Part shown: in pieces, positions 17,876-26,283 of the stretch
How the letters are laid out: each line of letters begins with the position of its first letter
How positions within the stretch are numbered: the stretch's first letter is position 1
Assembly (NCBI RefSeq): GCF_012650175.1
Contig: NZ_JAAILI010000008.1
Coordinates: 613,954 to 677,953 of the forward strand
Direction of reading: 5' to 3'
Origin: Sphingomonas sp. S2M10
Lineage (GTDB): Bacteria; Pseudomonadota; Alphaproteobacteria; Sphingomonadales; Sphingomonadaceae
DNA length: 64,000 bases
Translations under genes and position numbers: made by a program
The notes under the pieces: model-generated
Told to the model about the DNA's origin: nothing
The model's input: the letters and a program-made list of their open reading frames with translations, nothing else
The model's database searches: none

Positions 17876-19312
17876 ATGGGATCACTGGAGGCGTTCGACG
17901 AGATTTGGGGGCATGGCGGTCCGGAAGCGCCGCGCGCGGCGTTCACCGCACTGTCGCAATGGATTGCGGACACGCCCCCCGAAGAGCTGCAACGCCGCCA
18001 GCAATCCGCCGAAGCCGCCTTCCGCCAGCTGGGCATCACCTTCGCCGTCTATGGCGAAAGCGACGCCGCCGAGCGCATCATCCCCTTCGACATCGTGCCA
18101 CGCCTGTTCCTGCGCCACGAATGGGAGACGTTGAGCGAAGGGCTGGTCCAGCGTGTGGAGGTGATCAACGCCTTCCTCGAAGACATTTACGGCGCGCGCC
18201 GCATCCTCGACGAAGGCATCATCCCGCCCGAATTGATCCTGCGCAACGAGCAGTTTCGCCCCGAAGTCGCCGGCATCCGCCCGCCGCACGGGGTATGGGC
18301 GCATATTTGCGGGATCGACCTGGTGCGCACCGGCGCGGACGAATTCTACGTGCTGGAGGACAATGCCCGCACGCCCTCCGGCGTCTCCTACATGCTGGAG
18401 AATCGCGAGGCGATGATCCGGCTCTGCCCCGAGCTGTTCCGCGATTTCCGCGTGGCACCCGTCGACAGCTATCCGGACATGCTGCTGGAGACGATGCGCT
18501 CGGTAGCACCCTCGGGCCGGGCGCGGCCGGTGTGCGTCGTGCTGACGCCGGGGCATTTCAACTCGGCCTATTACGAGCACAGCTTCCTCGCCGATTCGAT
18601 GGGGGTCGAGCTGGTCGAGGCGGCCGATCTCGTGGTCGACGACGACGTCGTCTATATGGAGACGATCGCCGGCCGGGTGCGTGTGGACGTGATCTACCGC
18701 CGCATCGACGACGACTTCCTCGATCCCCTGGTGTTCAAGCCGGACTCGCTGCTCGGCGTGCCGGGGCTGATCGCCGCGTACCGCGCGGGCAATGTCGCGC
18801 TGCTCAACGCGCCGGGCAACGGCATCGCCGACGACAAGGCGATCTACAGCTACATGCCCGAGATCGTCCGCTTCTACTCGGGCGGCGAGGCCAAGCTGCC
18901 CAATGTCGAGACTTGGCGCTGCCGCGAGCCCCAGGCGCTCAAGTACGTGCTCGAGCATCTGCCCGAGCTGGTGGTGAAGCTGGTCGACGGATCGGGCGGC
19001 TATGGCATGCTGGTGGGGCCGACCGCTACGAAGGAGCAGATCGAGACCTTCCGCGCCGCGCTGATCGCCGAGCCGCACCGCTATATCGCGCAGCCTACCC
19101 TCGCGCTCTCCACCGTGCCGACACTGACCGAAAAGGGCCTTGCGCCGCGCCATGTCGACTTCCGCCCCTTCGTGCTGACGGGCAGCGACAAGGTGCGCGT
19201 CGTCCCCGGCGGCCTCACCCGTGTGGCACTGCGCGAGGGATCGCTGGTGGTCAACTCCAGCCAGGGCGGCGGCACCAAGGATAGTTTCGTGCTGCTGGGG
19301 GATGCGGCATGA
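17876..19312 (+). CDS. Circularly permuted ATP-grasp protein (DUF404/DUF407)
   Basis: 478 residues, typical for the type 2 circularly permuted ATP-grasp family. Visible features are ERIIPFDIVPRLFLRHEW, NAFLEDIYGARRILDEGIIP, FYVLEDNARTPSGVSYMLE, VLTPGHFNSAYYEHSFLA, DVIYRRIDDDFLDPLVF, NAPGNGIADDKAIYSYMPE and the C-terminal glycine-rich KLVDGSGGYGMLVGP. ATP-grasp enzymes form carboxylate-amine bonds; this subgroup is always found with alpha-E and transglutaminase-like genes and is thought to make an uncharacterised peptide or amide product. That pattern holds here. The ATG at 17876 (after GGGAGC) fits the family start; the in-frame upstream start at 17795 does not. Confidence 0.88.
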   Translation: MGSLEAFDEIWGHGGPEAPRAAFTALSQWIADTPPEELQRRQQSAEAAFRQLGITFAVYGESDAAERIIPFDIVPRLFLRHEWETLSEGLVQRVEVINAFLEDIYGARRILDEGIIPPELILRNEQFRPEVAGIRPPHGVWAHICGIDLVRTGADEFYVLEDNARTPSGVSYMLENREAMIRLCPELFRDFRVAPVDSYPDMLLETMRSVAPSGRARPVCVVLTPGHFNSAYYEHSFLADSMGVELVEAADLVVDDDVVYMETIAGRVRVDVIYRRIDDDFLDPLVFKPDSLLGVPGLIAAYRAGNVALLNAPGNGIADDKAIYSYMPEIVRFYSGGEAKLPNVETWRCREPQALKYVLEHLPELVVKLVDGSGGYGMLVGPTATKEQIETFRAALIAEPHRYIAQPTLALSTVPTLTEKGLAPRHVDFRPFVLTGSDKVRVVPGGLTRVALREGSLVVNSSQGGGTKDSFVLLGDAA

Positions 19313-19330
19313 GGGCGGTGCTCTTCTTCA

Positions 19331-19461
19331 ATCCTCCCCGGAACGGGGAGGGGGACCATGCGAAGCATGGTGGAGGGGGATCGCAGCGAGCAATGCCCTT
19401 GCGGAGCCCCCCCTCCACCACCGCCTGCGGCGGCGGTCCCCCTCCCCGTGCCGGGGAGGAT
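19331..19461. repeat. Intergenic inverted repeat, family A copy 4
   Basis: Arms ATCCTCCCCGGAACGGGGAG and CTCCCCGTGCCGGGGAGGAT with paired inner arms GGTGGAGGGGG and CCCCCTCCACC. It is inserted between the ATP-grasp and alpha-E genes, which otherwise would be tightly spaced partners. Confidence 0.9.
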
Positions 19462-19484
19462 CTGAAGGCCCTAACTCGGGAAGC

Positions 19485-20432
19485 ATGCCCATGCTGATGC
19501 TCTCCCGCACCGCCGCCGCGCTCTACTGGCTCGGCCGCTATGTCGAGCGCGCGGACTTCATCGCGCGGCTCGTGGAAGCGACGATCCGCCTCGACGCGCT
19601 TTCCGCCCGCCCCGCCGGGGAAGCCGCGTGGCAGAGCGCGCTCACCGTCAGCTACACCGACGAGCTCTTCGCCGCGACCGGCCACCCCGCCACCCAGGCG
19701 CATGTCGCGCGGTTCCTGACGCTGGAGGCCGACAACCCCGGCTCAATCACCCGCTGCCTGGAGATGGCGCGCAACAACGCCCGCGCGGTGCGCACCGCGC
19801 TCACCCGCGAGGCCTGGACCGCGATCAACCGCGCCTGGTGGCTGTTCGCCAACCGCGCTTCTACCGGCGGCGCCACCGAGACACTCAACCTGGTCGAGCA
19901 GGTCAAGGGCGAGACGCGCGGCTTCGAGGGTGCGATTCACCGCATGATGCGCAACGAGGCGACGCTGCTGATCCAGCTCGGCGCCGCGATCGAGCGGGCG
20001 GACAACACCGCGCGGCTGGTCGACGTCAAATACCATCTGCTGCTGCCGGCGGGCGAAAGCGTCGGCGGCGCGGTGGATCGCGACCAGTGGACGACGATCC
20101 TCCAGACCGTTTCCGCGGTCACCGCCTATCGCTGGCTTTATTCGGAGGGGCTGCGGCCGGACAACGTCATCGACCTGCTGGTCAGCCGCGCCGAGCTGCC
20201 GCGCAGCCTGGCGGCCTGCGTCGAGGAAAGCGTGATGCTGCTCAGCCAGCTCGCCAAGCGCACCGGCCTCCAGGGCGAGGCCGATCGCATGGCCCGCGCC
20301 CGGCTCGCCCGCGTCCAGAAGGCGCGCACGCCCGACATCATCGTTGGTGGCCTGCACGAATATCTTGAGCGTTTCATCACCGAGAACGCGCTGCTGGACG
20401 GCGCGATCGCTCGCCAGTTCCGGTTCCTCTGA
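19485..20432 (+). CDS. Alpha-E domain protein
   Basis: 315 residues, the usual size. The family hallmark at the N terminus is LSRTAAALYWLGRYVERADF; internal helices include NNARAVRTALTREAWTAIN and HRMMRNEATLLIQLGAAIERADNTARLVDVKYH. These all-helical proteins accompany circularly permuted ATP-grasp proteins and have unknown biochemistry. ATGs at 19485, 19491 and 19497 are in frame; 19485 follows CGGGAAG. The stop overlaps the start of the transglutaminase-like gene by one base, so the pair is translationally coupled. Repeat A4 separates it from the ATP-grasp gene. Confidence 0.88.
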   Translation: MPMLMLSRTAAALYWLGRYVERADFIARLVEATIRLDALSARPAGEAAWQSALTVSYTDELFAATGHPATQAHVARFLTLEADNPGSITRCLEMARNNARAVRTALTREAWTAINRAWWLFANRASTGGATETLNLVEQVKGETRGFEGAIHRMMRNEATLLIQLGAAIERADNTARLVDVKYHLLLPAGESVGGAVDRDQWTTILQTVSAVTAYRWLYSEGLRPDNVIDLLVSRAELPRSLAACVEESVMLLSQLAKRTGLQGEADRMARARLARVQKARTPDIIVGGLHEYLERFITENALLDGAIARQFRFL

Positions 20433-21241
20433 TGCGCATCGCCGTCGAACATCGCTCCATCTACCGCTTCACCCAGCCCCAGGCACGGATCGTGCAGATG
20501 CTGCGCCTGACCCCGTGCGACACGCAGCATCAGACGGTGGTGAGCTGGATGGTGGGCGTCGATTGCGACGCGCGTCTGCGCGACGCGGTGGACGGCTATG
20601 GCAATGCCGTGACGATGCTCTATGCCGAAGGACCGATCGAGACGATCGAAGTCGCGGTCACCGGTGAGGTGCTGACTCAGGATAACGCCGGCGTGCTGCG
20701 CGGCACCGCCGAGCCGCTGCCGCCCGCCCTGTTCCTGCGCACCACGCCCCGCACCGCACCGAGCCCTGCGCTCGCCGCGTTCGCAGCGGACGTCAGTGCG
20801 GGTACCGCGGATCCGATCGAGAAGCTCCACCGGCTCAACCAGGCGCTGCACGCCCGTTTCCGCTGCGTGCCCGACGTGCCGGACACGGGCCTGACCGCAG
20901 CGGAGGCCTTTGCCGGCAAGGCCGAGGCCTCGCGCGACGTTGCGCAGATGTTCGTAGCCGCCGCGCGGACTCTGGAGGCCCCGGCCCGCTACGTCTCCGG
21001 CTATCACCTGAACGATACCCAGCAATGCGCGCCGCACGCCTGGTGCGAGGCCTGGCTGCGAGGGCTGGGCTGGGTAGCGTTCGATCCCGTCACCGGCATG
21101 TCGCCCGACGACGGCTATGTGCGGGTTGCGGTAGGGCTTGATTCAGAAGGTGCCGCCGCCGTCGCCGGCCACCGCATCGGGCATGGCGAGGAACAACTCG
21201 CCGTCGATCTGCATGTCGATCGGCTGGGGAACGAAGAATAA
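20432..21241 (+). CDS. Transglutaminase-like protein lacking the catalytic cysteine
   Basis: 269 residues. It has the N-terminal beta domain of bacterial transglutaminase-like proteins (MRIAVEHRSIYRFTQPQARI) followed by the papain-like core. The core helix reads EASRDVAQMFVAAARTLEAPARYVSGY, where family members usually read G-V-C-x-D-F-A-H; here a serine stands in the cysteine position (about residue 167). The histidine (CAPHAWCEAWL) and aspartate (AFDPVTGMSP) of the triad are kept. So the protein may be a non-catalytic or altered member. It is the third gene of the ATP-grasp/alpha-E/transglutaminase set and starts inside the alpha-E stop codon. Confidence 0.85.
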   Translation: MRIAVEHRSIYRFTQPQARIVQMLRLTPCDTQHQTVVSWMVGVDCDARLRDAVDGYGNAVTMLYAEGPIETIEVAVTGEVLTQDNAGVLRGTAEPLPPALFLRTTPRTAPSPALAAFAADVSAGTADPIEKLHRLNQALHARFRCVPDVPDTGLTAAEAFAGKAEASRDVAQMFVAAARTLEAPARYVSGYHLNDTQQCAPHAWCEAWLRGLGWVAFDPVTGMSPDDGYVRVAVGLDSEGAAAVAGHRIGHGEEQLAVDLHVDRLGNEE

Positions 21242-21356
21242 ACTTCCCCGCTGGGAGGGAAATTCAGAGTCACCGCCGATGCATCGGCACCTGAACGACG
21301 AGCAGTGTTTCGGCCGGATGCGACGCCCTGCCCCCAGGAGGAGGAGCGCGGCCCTC

Positions 21357-22139
21357 TCAGGCGAGCGTCGCCGCCATTGCAGTCGGCATGGCGCCAACCG
21401 CGTTCTCGTCGTCGAGCAGCGACCAGCCCGTCGGCCCCAGCACTTCGATCGGGCGGTAGCGCGTCTTGTATGCCATGCGCGCGCTACCCTTCACCCAATA
21501 ACCCAGATAGACATAGGGCAGCCCCGCCGCGCGCGCACGCAGGATGTGGTCCATGATGATGTAGTTGCCCATCCCCGGGCGCGCCTCGTCATCGGTGACG
21601 AAGAAGCTGTAGATCATCGACAGGCCGTCGCCCTGCTGATCGGTGATGCACGCGCCGACCAGCCGGCCGCGCTCGCCGTTCACCGATGGCTCGCGATATT
21701 CAACGACGTAGGAACTGACCGGCGACTGTTCGACCATATCGGCAAAGTCGCTCTCATCCATCGCCGCCATGCCCCCCCCGGGGTGGCGCGAATCGAGGTA
21801 GCGCTTGAGCAGCTCGTACTGTTCGCCCGTGGCCCAGGGCTTGCAGGCGGTAACCTCGAGGTCGCCATAGCGCTTGAGCAGCTTGCGCTGGGTAGCGTTG
21901 GGCTGGAAGCCCTCCGTGACCACGCGAACCGAAGCGCAGGCGGTGCAGCCCGCGCAGCTCGGCCGATAGGCGACTGACTGGCTGCGGCGAAAGCCGATGC
22001 GGCTCAGCGCGTCATTCAACTCGCCGGCATGCTGGCCGGAGAGTTCGGTGAAGATCTTCCGTTCCTGACGGCCGGGAAGGTACGGGCAGGGCGACGGGCT
22101 TGTCACGAAGAAACGCGGGAATCGAGATAATGCGGTCAC
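21357..22139 (-). CDS. bpt: Aspartate/glutamate leucyltransferase (N-end rule)
   Basis: 260 residues, the usual length of bacterial Bpt. It transfers leucine from leucyl-tRNA to proteins with N-terminal aspartate or glutamate, marking them for ClpS-ClpAP degradation in the cytoplasm. Family features are the N-terminal [16 protein letters not shown], the cysteine-rich [16 protein letters not shown], and the GNAT-like core with [24 protein letters not shown] and [24 protein letters not shown]. All look intact. It stands alone on the minus strand after the transglutaminase-like gene. Confidence 0.93.
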   Translation of the reverse strand: MTALSRFPRFFVTSPSPCPYLPGRQERKIFTELSGQHAGELNDALSRIGFRRSQSVAYRPSCAGCTACASVRVVTEGFQPNATQRKLLKRYGDLEVTACKPWATGEQYELLKRYLDSRHPGGGMAAMDESDFADMVEQSPVSSYVVEYREPSVNGERGRLVGACITDQQGDGLSMIYSFFVTDDEARPGMGNYIIMDHILRARAAGLPYVYLGYWVKGSARMAYKTRYRPIEVLGPTGWSLLDDENAVGAMPTAMAATLA

Positions 22140-22211
22140 CGCTCAGCCGTCCTCTGCTCCATCGGGCCGTCCCGATCGGCCCCTCTTACGCCGTTATGGG
22201 GTTGGATTTGG

Positions 22212-22360
22212 ATGATGAAAAGCGCGTTTACCATCAATCGGGGCCATTCCCGCGCGGTCTGGTTTCCCGAGTGACGCGGAACGGGACGATTCGACCCCAT
22301 GGTAACCATCTATCGTCGCGAGGCGGCACCGCGCACGGGCGCGAATGCCATACCGCTTCC
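22212..22360 (+). pseudogene. Possible decayed VapB/AbrB-type antitoxin remnant
   Basis: A short frame starting ATGATG at 22212 encodes FTINRGHSRAVWFPE and then meets TGA at 22272. The same frame continues with MVTIYRRE. The pattern resembles VapB antitoxins, which read F-x-N-G-R-S-Q-A-V-R-L-P followed some residues later by V-x-I-x-R-R-E. The in-frame stop and the altered spacing suggest decay. No toxin gene is next to it. The rest of the 22140-22398 gap shows nothing else. This is a weak call from pattern likeness only. Confidence 0.25.
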
Positions 22361-22398
22361 CGGGCGCACAGCCCGCGACTCGATTCGCGCCGCGTTGG

Positions 22399-23685
22399 TC
22401 AGCAGCCGATCGGGCCGAGCCCCAATGCGTCCAGTGCCTGGTCGACGCCGTCTTCCGCCCGGATCGCCGCCCCCGCCCGGCGCGCACGTCCGGCGATCGC
22501 GGAATCCGCCAGCAGCCGCGAGATCGCCGTCGCCGCGCGCCTACCCGTGTAGCGCCGCTTGGGCAGCGCCATGCCAAGTCCGGCGCGCACGATCCGCGCG
22601 GCATTGTCGAACTGGTCGCCGAAAATCGGGCAGACGAGCTGCGGCACGCCGGCGCGGATCGCCTGGCCGGTGGTGCCGATGCCGCCATGGCCGATCACCG
22701 CGGCGGCGCGCGGGAAAAGCTGGGAGTGCGGAGCGTAGCCCTCAATGAGCACGGTGTCCGTGCCAAGGTGCCGGTGCTGCGCCAGCAGATCCTCCCCCAC
22801 CAGCAGCACCGCGCGTCGTCCCAGCCTGCGCGCCGCCTCGACACTGGCTGCGTAGAAGCCGTCCTCGGCATAGACCGCCATGCTGCCCAGCGTGAAGACG
22901 AGCGGCGGCGGTCCCGCCTCAAGAAAGCGCTGCAACGCGTCGGACAGCCCTTGCCCCGCGAATCCGCCATCATAGAAGACGAAGCCGGTCTGCCGGAAGC
23001 TCGACGGTGCGTCGCCGGGCGCGGGTGCGAAGGGCGGTGACCACAGCCCGATCGCGCAGTCCACCGCCAAAGGTCCGGCGAGCAGTTCGTTGCCTGCGAA
23101 GGGCGGCGCGCCGGCGGCTTCGCGCATCGTGGCGAACGGCCGCAGCCCCGCCGCATAGCGCCGCTCGGCCGCGCGCAGCAGCGGCCGCACCGCGCCCGCG
23201 CCGAACCAGCGCCGCAGCGTGACCAGCAGCGTCTCACCCCGCGTCAGCACCGGCGGATCCTCGGCCGAGAGCAGGGTGATCGGCTGGAGCAGCGCCGAGG
23301 CGAGCGGCACCCCCGCCGCCTGCGCCGCGATCCGCGCATGGATCGAAAAGCTGCTGGCAAGCACGAGATCCGCGTTCGCGACCACCGGCTTCAGGTCGGC
23401 CAGCGTCACCTCCGCATAGGGAACCAGCACCCGGTTGATGATGAAATCGAAGTCGACGGCAATCGCCCGCGCGATCGCACCTTCGTCCATGCCGGTATCG
23501 GCGATCAGCTGCGCACCATCGGGACGGATGGGATGGAATTCGATACCATGCCGCTCGGCGATTCCCCGCACCGCTTCCGCACCGGCGAACACGGGCACAT
23601 GCCCCCGCGCCTGCATCCCCAGCGCCAGCGCGATGAACGGGTGCACGTCGCCCAAGGTACCGAGTGTCGCCAGTAGTACGCGCAT
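22399..23685 (-). CDS. Glycosyltransferase, macrolide/UGT type (GT1 family-like)
   Basis: 428 residues with a two-domain GT-B fold. The N-terminal domain begins MRVLLATLGTLGDVHPFIAL, typical of MGT and sterol glucosyltransferases. The C-terminal donor site reads LIEGYAPHSQLFPRAAAVIGHGGIGTT, then GVPQLVCPIFGDQFDNAARI, the nucleotide-sugar binding signature. It probably glycosylates a lipid or small molecule using a UDP- or dTDP-sugar. The ATG at 23685 follows AGGGGGA; the upstream in-frame part has no family features. It is divergent from a methyltransferase gene. Its fold differs from the exopolysaccharide transferases of this window, and it lies outside that operon set, so membership of the sphingan pathway is not supported. 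Confidence 0.85.
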   Translation of the reverse strand: MRVLLATLGTLGDVHPFIALALGMQARGHVPVFAGAEAVRGIAERHGIEFHPIRPDGAQLIADTGMDEGAIARAIAVDFDFIINRVLVPYAEVTLADLKPVVANADLVLASSFSIHARIAAQAAGVPLASALLQPITLLSAEDPPVLTRGETLLVTLRRWFGAGAVRPLLRAAERRYAAGLRPFATMREAAGAPPFAGNELLAGPLAVDCAIGLWSPPFAPAPGDAPSSFRQTGFVFYDGGFAGQGLSDALQRFLEAGPPPLVFTLGSMAVYAEDGFYAASVEAARRLGRRAVLLVGEDLLAQHRHLGTDTVLIEGYAPHSQLFPRAAAVIGHGGIGTTGQAIRAGVPQLVCPIFGDQFDNAARIVRAGLGMALPKRRYTGRRAATAISRLLADSAIAGRARRAGAAIRAEDGVDQALDALGLGPIGC

Positions 23686-23821
23686 CGCATTCCCCCTTTT
23701 TGACCGGTCCCTGCGACGGCTCGGCACCCTGCCCAAGGAAACAGCGCCGCGGCCCCCGGCCACCGGCCTGATCCCCTATAATGAATGCGACGCTAATACA
23801 CGTTTTTGCGGAGCAATTGTT

Positions 23822-24685
23822 GTGGCACCCGGCACCTTCATCGAACCCGACCTTCGCTTGGCGGACAGCCCCGACCCCAACGCCGCACTAGGCATCCCGG
23901 TATCGCACCATCACCATTATCGCTACGCCTCGCATCTCGCGGGCCGCAGCAGCATCTTCGACAGCATCATCGCGCGGCTGGGACAGCTTGACTATCCGTT
24001 CGATGACCAGTGCACGCTGCAATATTATTTCGACATCGTCCGCGTGCTGCGGGATTTTGCGGGCGAGTTCGGCCGGGTGGTTGAAGTCGGCACCTATATG
24101 GGCGGCTCGTCGGGCTTCCTCGCCGGTTGCATTAGCCGCTTCGACTATGATCTCGACCTGATCGATATCGACGCGCGCCGGCTGCGTTCGGCCTATGAGC
24201 GCGTGCGTCGCAGTTTCCCCGAATCGATCCACCGCGTCCGGATCTTCCACGGCGACCTACCGACCTATGTCGCGCGGGTGCTGGCGCAGGAGGAATCGGG
24301 GAAGGTGCTGGTCCATCACGATGGATCGCACAGCTTCAACCAAGTGGTGAAGGACATGGCTTCGTTGTTCTTCGTGCGCGACAAGCTGCTTGCCGTCATC
24401 GCGCAGGACACCAATCTGCGCGGCGGCATTCATGGCGACATCTTCGTGGATCTGGCGCTGTACGCTGTCTTCGGCAGCGAGGTACGCTATGCGCCGATCG
24501 GGACGGCCTGCGAGGCGCACGAAGCGCGTACGCGCCCCGACCCGGACACGGGACTGTACTTCCTGCCGGGCGTCCCCGAGGGGGTGGTGATACCGATGGC
24601 GAGCAACAGCTTCCACTATCCCCACCCGCATATGACGTTGGCGGAGATCCTCGGCGACAATCAGGCGGCTTCAAACACCGCCTGA
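23822..24685 (+). CDS. Class I SAM-dependent methyltransferase-like protein
   Basis: About 287 residues from a GTG at 23822, preceded by CGGAG nine bases upstream. The glycine-rich SAM-binding motif is RVVEVGTYMGGSSGFLAG (near residue 85), followed by the acidic strand LDLIDIDARRL and the segment GKVLVHHDGSHSFNQVV. This is the Methyltransf_24 or cephalosporin-hydroxylase-like layout, often seen with glycosyltransferases. The upstream in-frame extension to 23435 is antisense to the glycosyltransferase and is not used. There is no ATG in frame near the start, so the GTG is an inference. The substrate is unknown. Confidence 0.7.
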   Translation: MAPGTFIEPDLRLADSPDPNAALGIPVSHHHHYRYASHLAGRSSIFDSIIARLGQLDYPFDDQCTLQYYFDIVRVLRDFAGEFGRVVEVGTYMGGSSGFLAGCISRFDYDLDLIDIDARRLRSAYERVRRSFPESIHRVRIFHGDLPTYVARVLAQEESGKVLVHHDGSHSFNQVVKDMASLFFVRDKLLAVIAQDTNLRGGIHGDIFVDLALYAVFGSEVRYAPIGTACEAHEARTRPDPDTGLYFLPGVPEGVVIPMASNSFHYPHPHMTLAEILGDNQAASNTA

Positions 24686-24695
24686 TTGTCGCGCC

Positions 24696-26228
24696 TCAAT
24701 ACGCCCGCGCGACCAGGATGCGCTCGACCGCGGGCTTGCCGGTGAACAGGCAGGTGCCTTCCGCTGGTGCCGCATCGCCCGGCACGTTGCGGAAGGTCAG
24801 CTTTAGCGCCTTCAGGCGCTCGACCACCGCATCCAGCTCGGCGCCGGTCGGCTTGGCCCAGCTGACCTCGGCCCAGCCGGGGAACTTCTCCGAATCGGCG
24901 AACATCGCGGCCAGCGTCTCGAAATCGGTCACGTCGCGGCGGATGCTGGTCTCCAGCCGGTCGCGCGCGTCGAGATAGAGGCCCTGCTGAATGCTCTCGA
25001 GGATCGCTGCGGCCTGCGCCACGAAGTCCGCGCGCGGCAGGATCTGCGAGTCGAGCTTGCCGTCCTCGCGATACAGCTTGTCGCGCCGGATCACCGAGAC
25101 GTTGCCGCCGGCGACGTCACGCCCGCCGACCTCGATCACGATCGGCGCGCCCTTCTTCACCCAGCCCCAGCGCTTGGTCTGTGCCTTGACCGCCTTCAGG
25201 TCGAGCAGCGCGCGCACCGGCTCGCCCAGCGCGGTCAGCTTGGCGAGCTCGGCCTGGAGCGATTTGCAGTATTCGATCGTCGCTTCGTCCTCGGGCTGGT
25301 CGCGCAGCATCGGCACGATCACGACCTGCCACGGCGCCACCATCGGCGGCACGCGGAGGCCGTCATCGTCGCCGTGCACCATGATCAGCCCGCCGATCAT
25401 GCGGGTGGAGACGCCCCAGCTGGTCGTCTGCGCCAGCTCGAACTGGCCTTCCGAATTCTGGAACTTGATGTCCTGCGCCGAGGAGAAGGTGGTGCCCAGG
25501 AAGTGCGAGGTGCCGGCCTGCAGCGCCTTGCCGTCCTGCATCATCGCCTCGATCGAGAAGGTCGATACGGCGCCCGGGAACCGCTCATTCTCCGGCTTCT
25601 CGCCCGCCACCACCGGCATCGCCAGGCAATCCTCGGCGAAGCTGCGATAGACCTCGAGCATTTTCAGGGTTTCTTCCTGCGCCTCTTCCACCGTGGCGTG
25701 GGCGGTATGCCCTTCCTGCCACAGGAATTCGGCGGTGCGCAGGAACATGCGGGTGCGCATTTCCCAACGGACGACGTTCGCCCATTGGTTGATCAGCACC
25801 GGCAGGTCGCGCCAGCTCTGCACCCAGCGCGACATCGCCGCGCCGATCACCGTCTCCGAGGTGGGGCGGACGACCAAAGGCTCTTCGAGCTTCGCCTCGG
25901 GATCGGGGACCAGCCGGCCGTCCTTCTGGACGAGGCGGTGATGGGTGACGACCGCCATTTCCTTGGCGAAGCCGTCGACATGCTCGGCTTCCTTCTCGAA
26001 ATAGGACAGCGGGATGAACAGCGGGAAATAGCAATTCTCATGGCCGGTCGCCTTGATGCGATCGTCGAGCAGGCGCTGGATGCGCTCCCAGATGCCATAG
26101 CCCCAGGGCCGGATGACCATGCAGCCGCGCACGCCCGAATCCTCGGCCATGTCGGCTTCGCTGATGACGGTCTGGTACCATTGCGCGAAATCGCCATCGC
26201 GCGTGACGGAAAGGGCGTGCTTGATCAT
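24696..26228 (-). CDS. proS: Prolyl-tRNA synthetase, archaeal/eukaryotic-like type
   Basis: 510 residues. It charges tRNA-Pro in the cytoplasm. Class II motifs are clear: motif 2 in VRWEMRTRMFLRTAEFLWQEGHTAHAT and motif 3 near the end of the catalytic core, plus VRPTSETVIGAAMSRWVQSWRDLP. The length, the lack of the large bacterial insertion domain and the C-terminal region FETLAAMFADSEKFPGWAEVSW mark the short archaeal/eukaryotic-like form. The ATG at 26228 is chosen because MIKHALSVTRDGDFAQWY matches the family start; the in-frame extension to 26321 does not. It is 55 bases downstream of a beta-helix lipoprotein gene on the same strand and may be read through from the gelR operon. Confidence 0.93.
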   Translation of the reverse strand: MIKHALSVTRDGDFAQWYQTVISEADMAEDSGVRGCMVIRPWGYGIWERIQRLLDDRIKATGHENCYFPLFIPLSYFEKEAEHVDGFAKEMAVVTHHRLVQKDGRLVPDPEAKLEEPLVVRPTSETVIGAAMSRWVQSWRDLPVLINQWANVVRWEMRTRMFLRTAEFLWQEGHTAHATVEEAQEETLKMLEVYRSFAEDCLAMPVVAGEKPENERFPGAVSTFSIEAMMQDGKALQAGTSHFLGTTFSSAQDIKFQNSEGQFELAQTTSWGVSTRMIGGLIMVHGDDDGLRVPPMVAPWQVVIVPMLRDQPEDEATIEYCKSLQAELAKLTALGEPVRALLDLKAVKAQTKRWGWVKKGAPIVIEVGGRDVAGGNVSVIRRDKLYREDGKLDSQILPRADFVAQAAAILESIQQGLYLDARDRLETSIRRDVTDFETLAAMFADSEKFPGWAEVSWAKPTGAELDAVVERLKALKLTFRNVPGDAAPAEGTCLFTGKPAVERILVARAY

Positions 26229-26283
26229 GGGTGAAGCGCTTAGCGCACGGGCGCGCCGACGCAAGGGCCGGCACGCGGCCGGC

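Noticed and set aside
8412..19461. Repeated GC-rich blocks as a CRISPR-like or tandem array
   Set aside because: Copies are isolated, far apart and internally inverted, without regular spacers or cas genes.
22399..24685. UGT-type glycosyltransferase and methyltransferase as sphingan side-chain genes
   Set aside because: They lie beyond proS, are of a fold used for lipid or small-molecule glycosylation, and nothing in the sequence ties them to the polymer.
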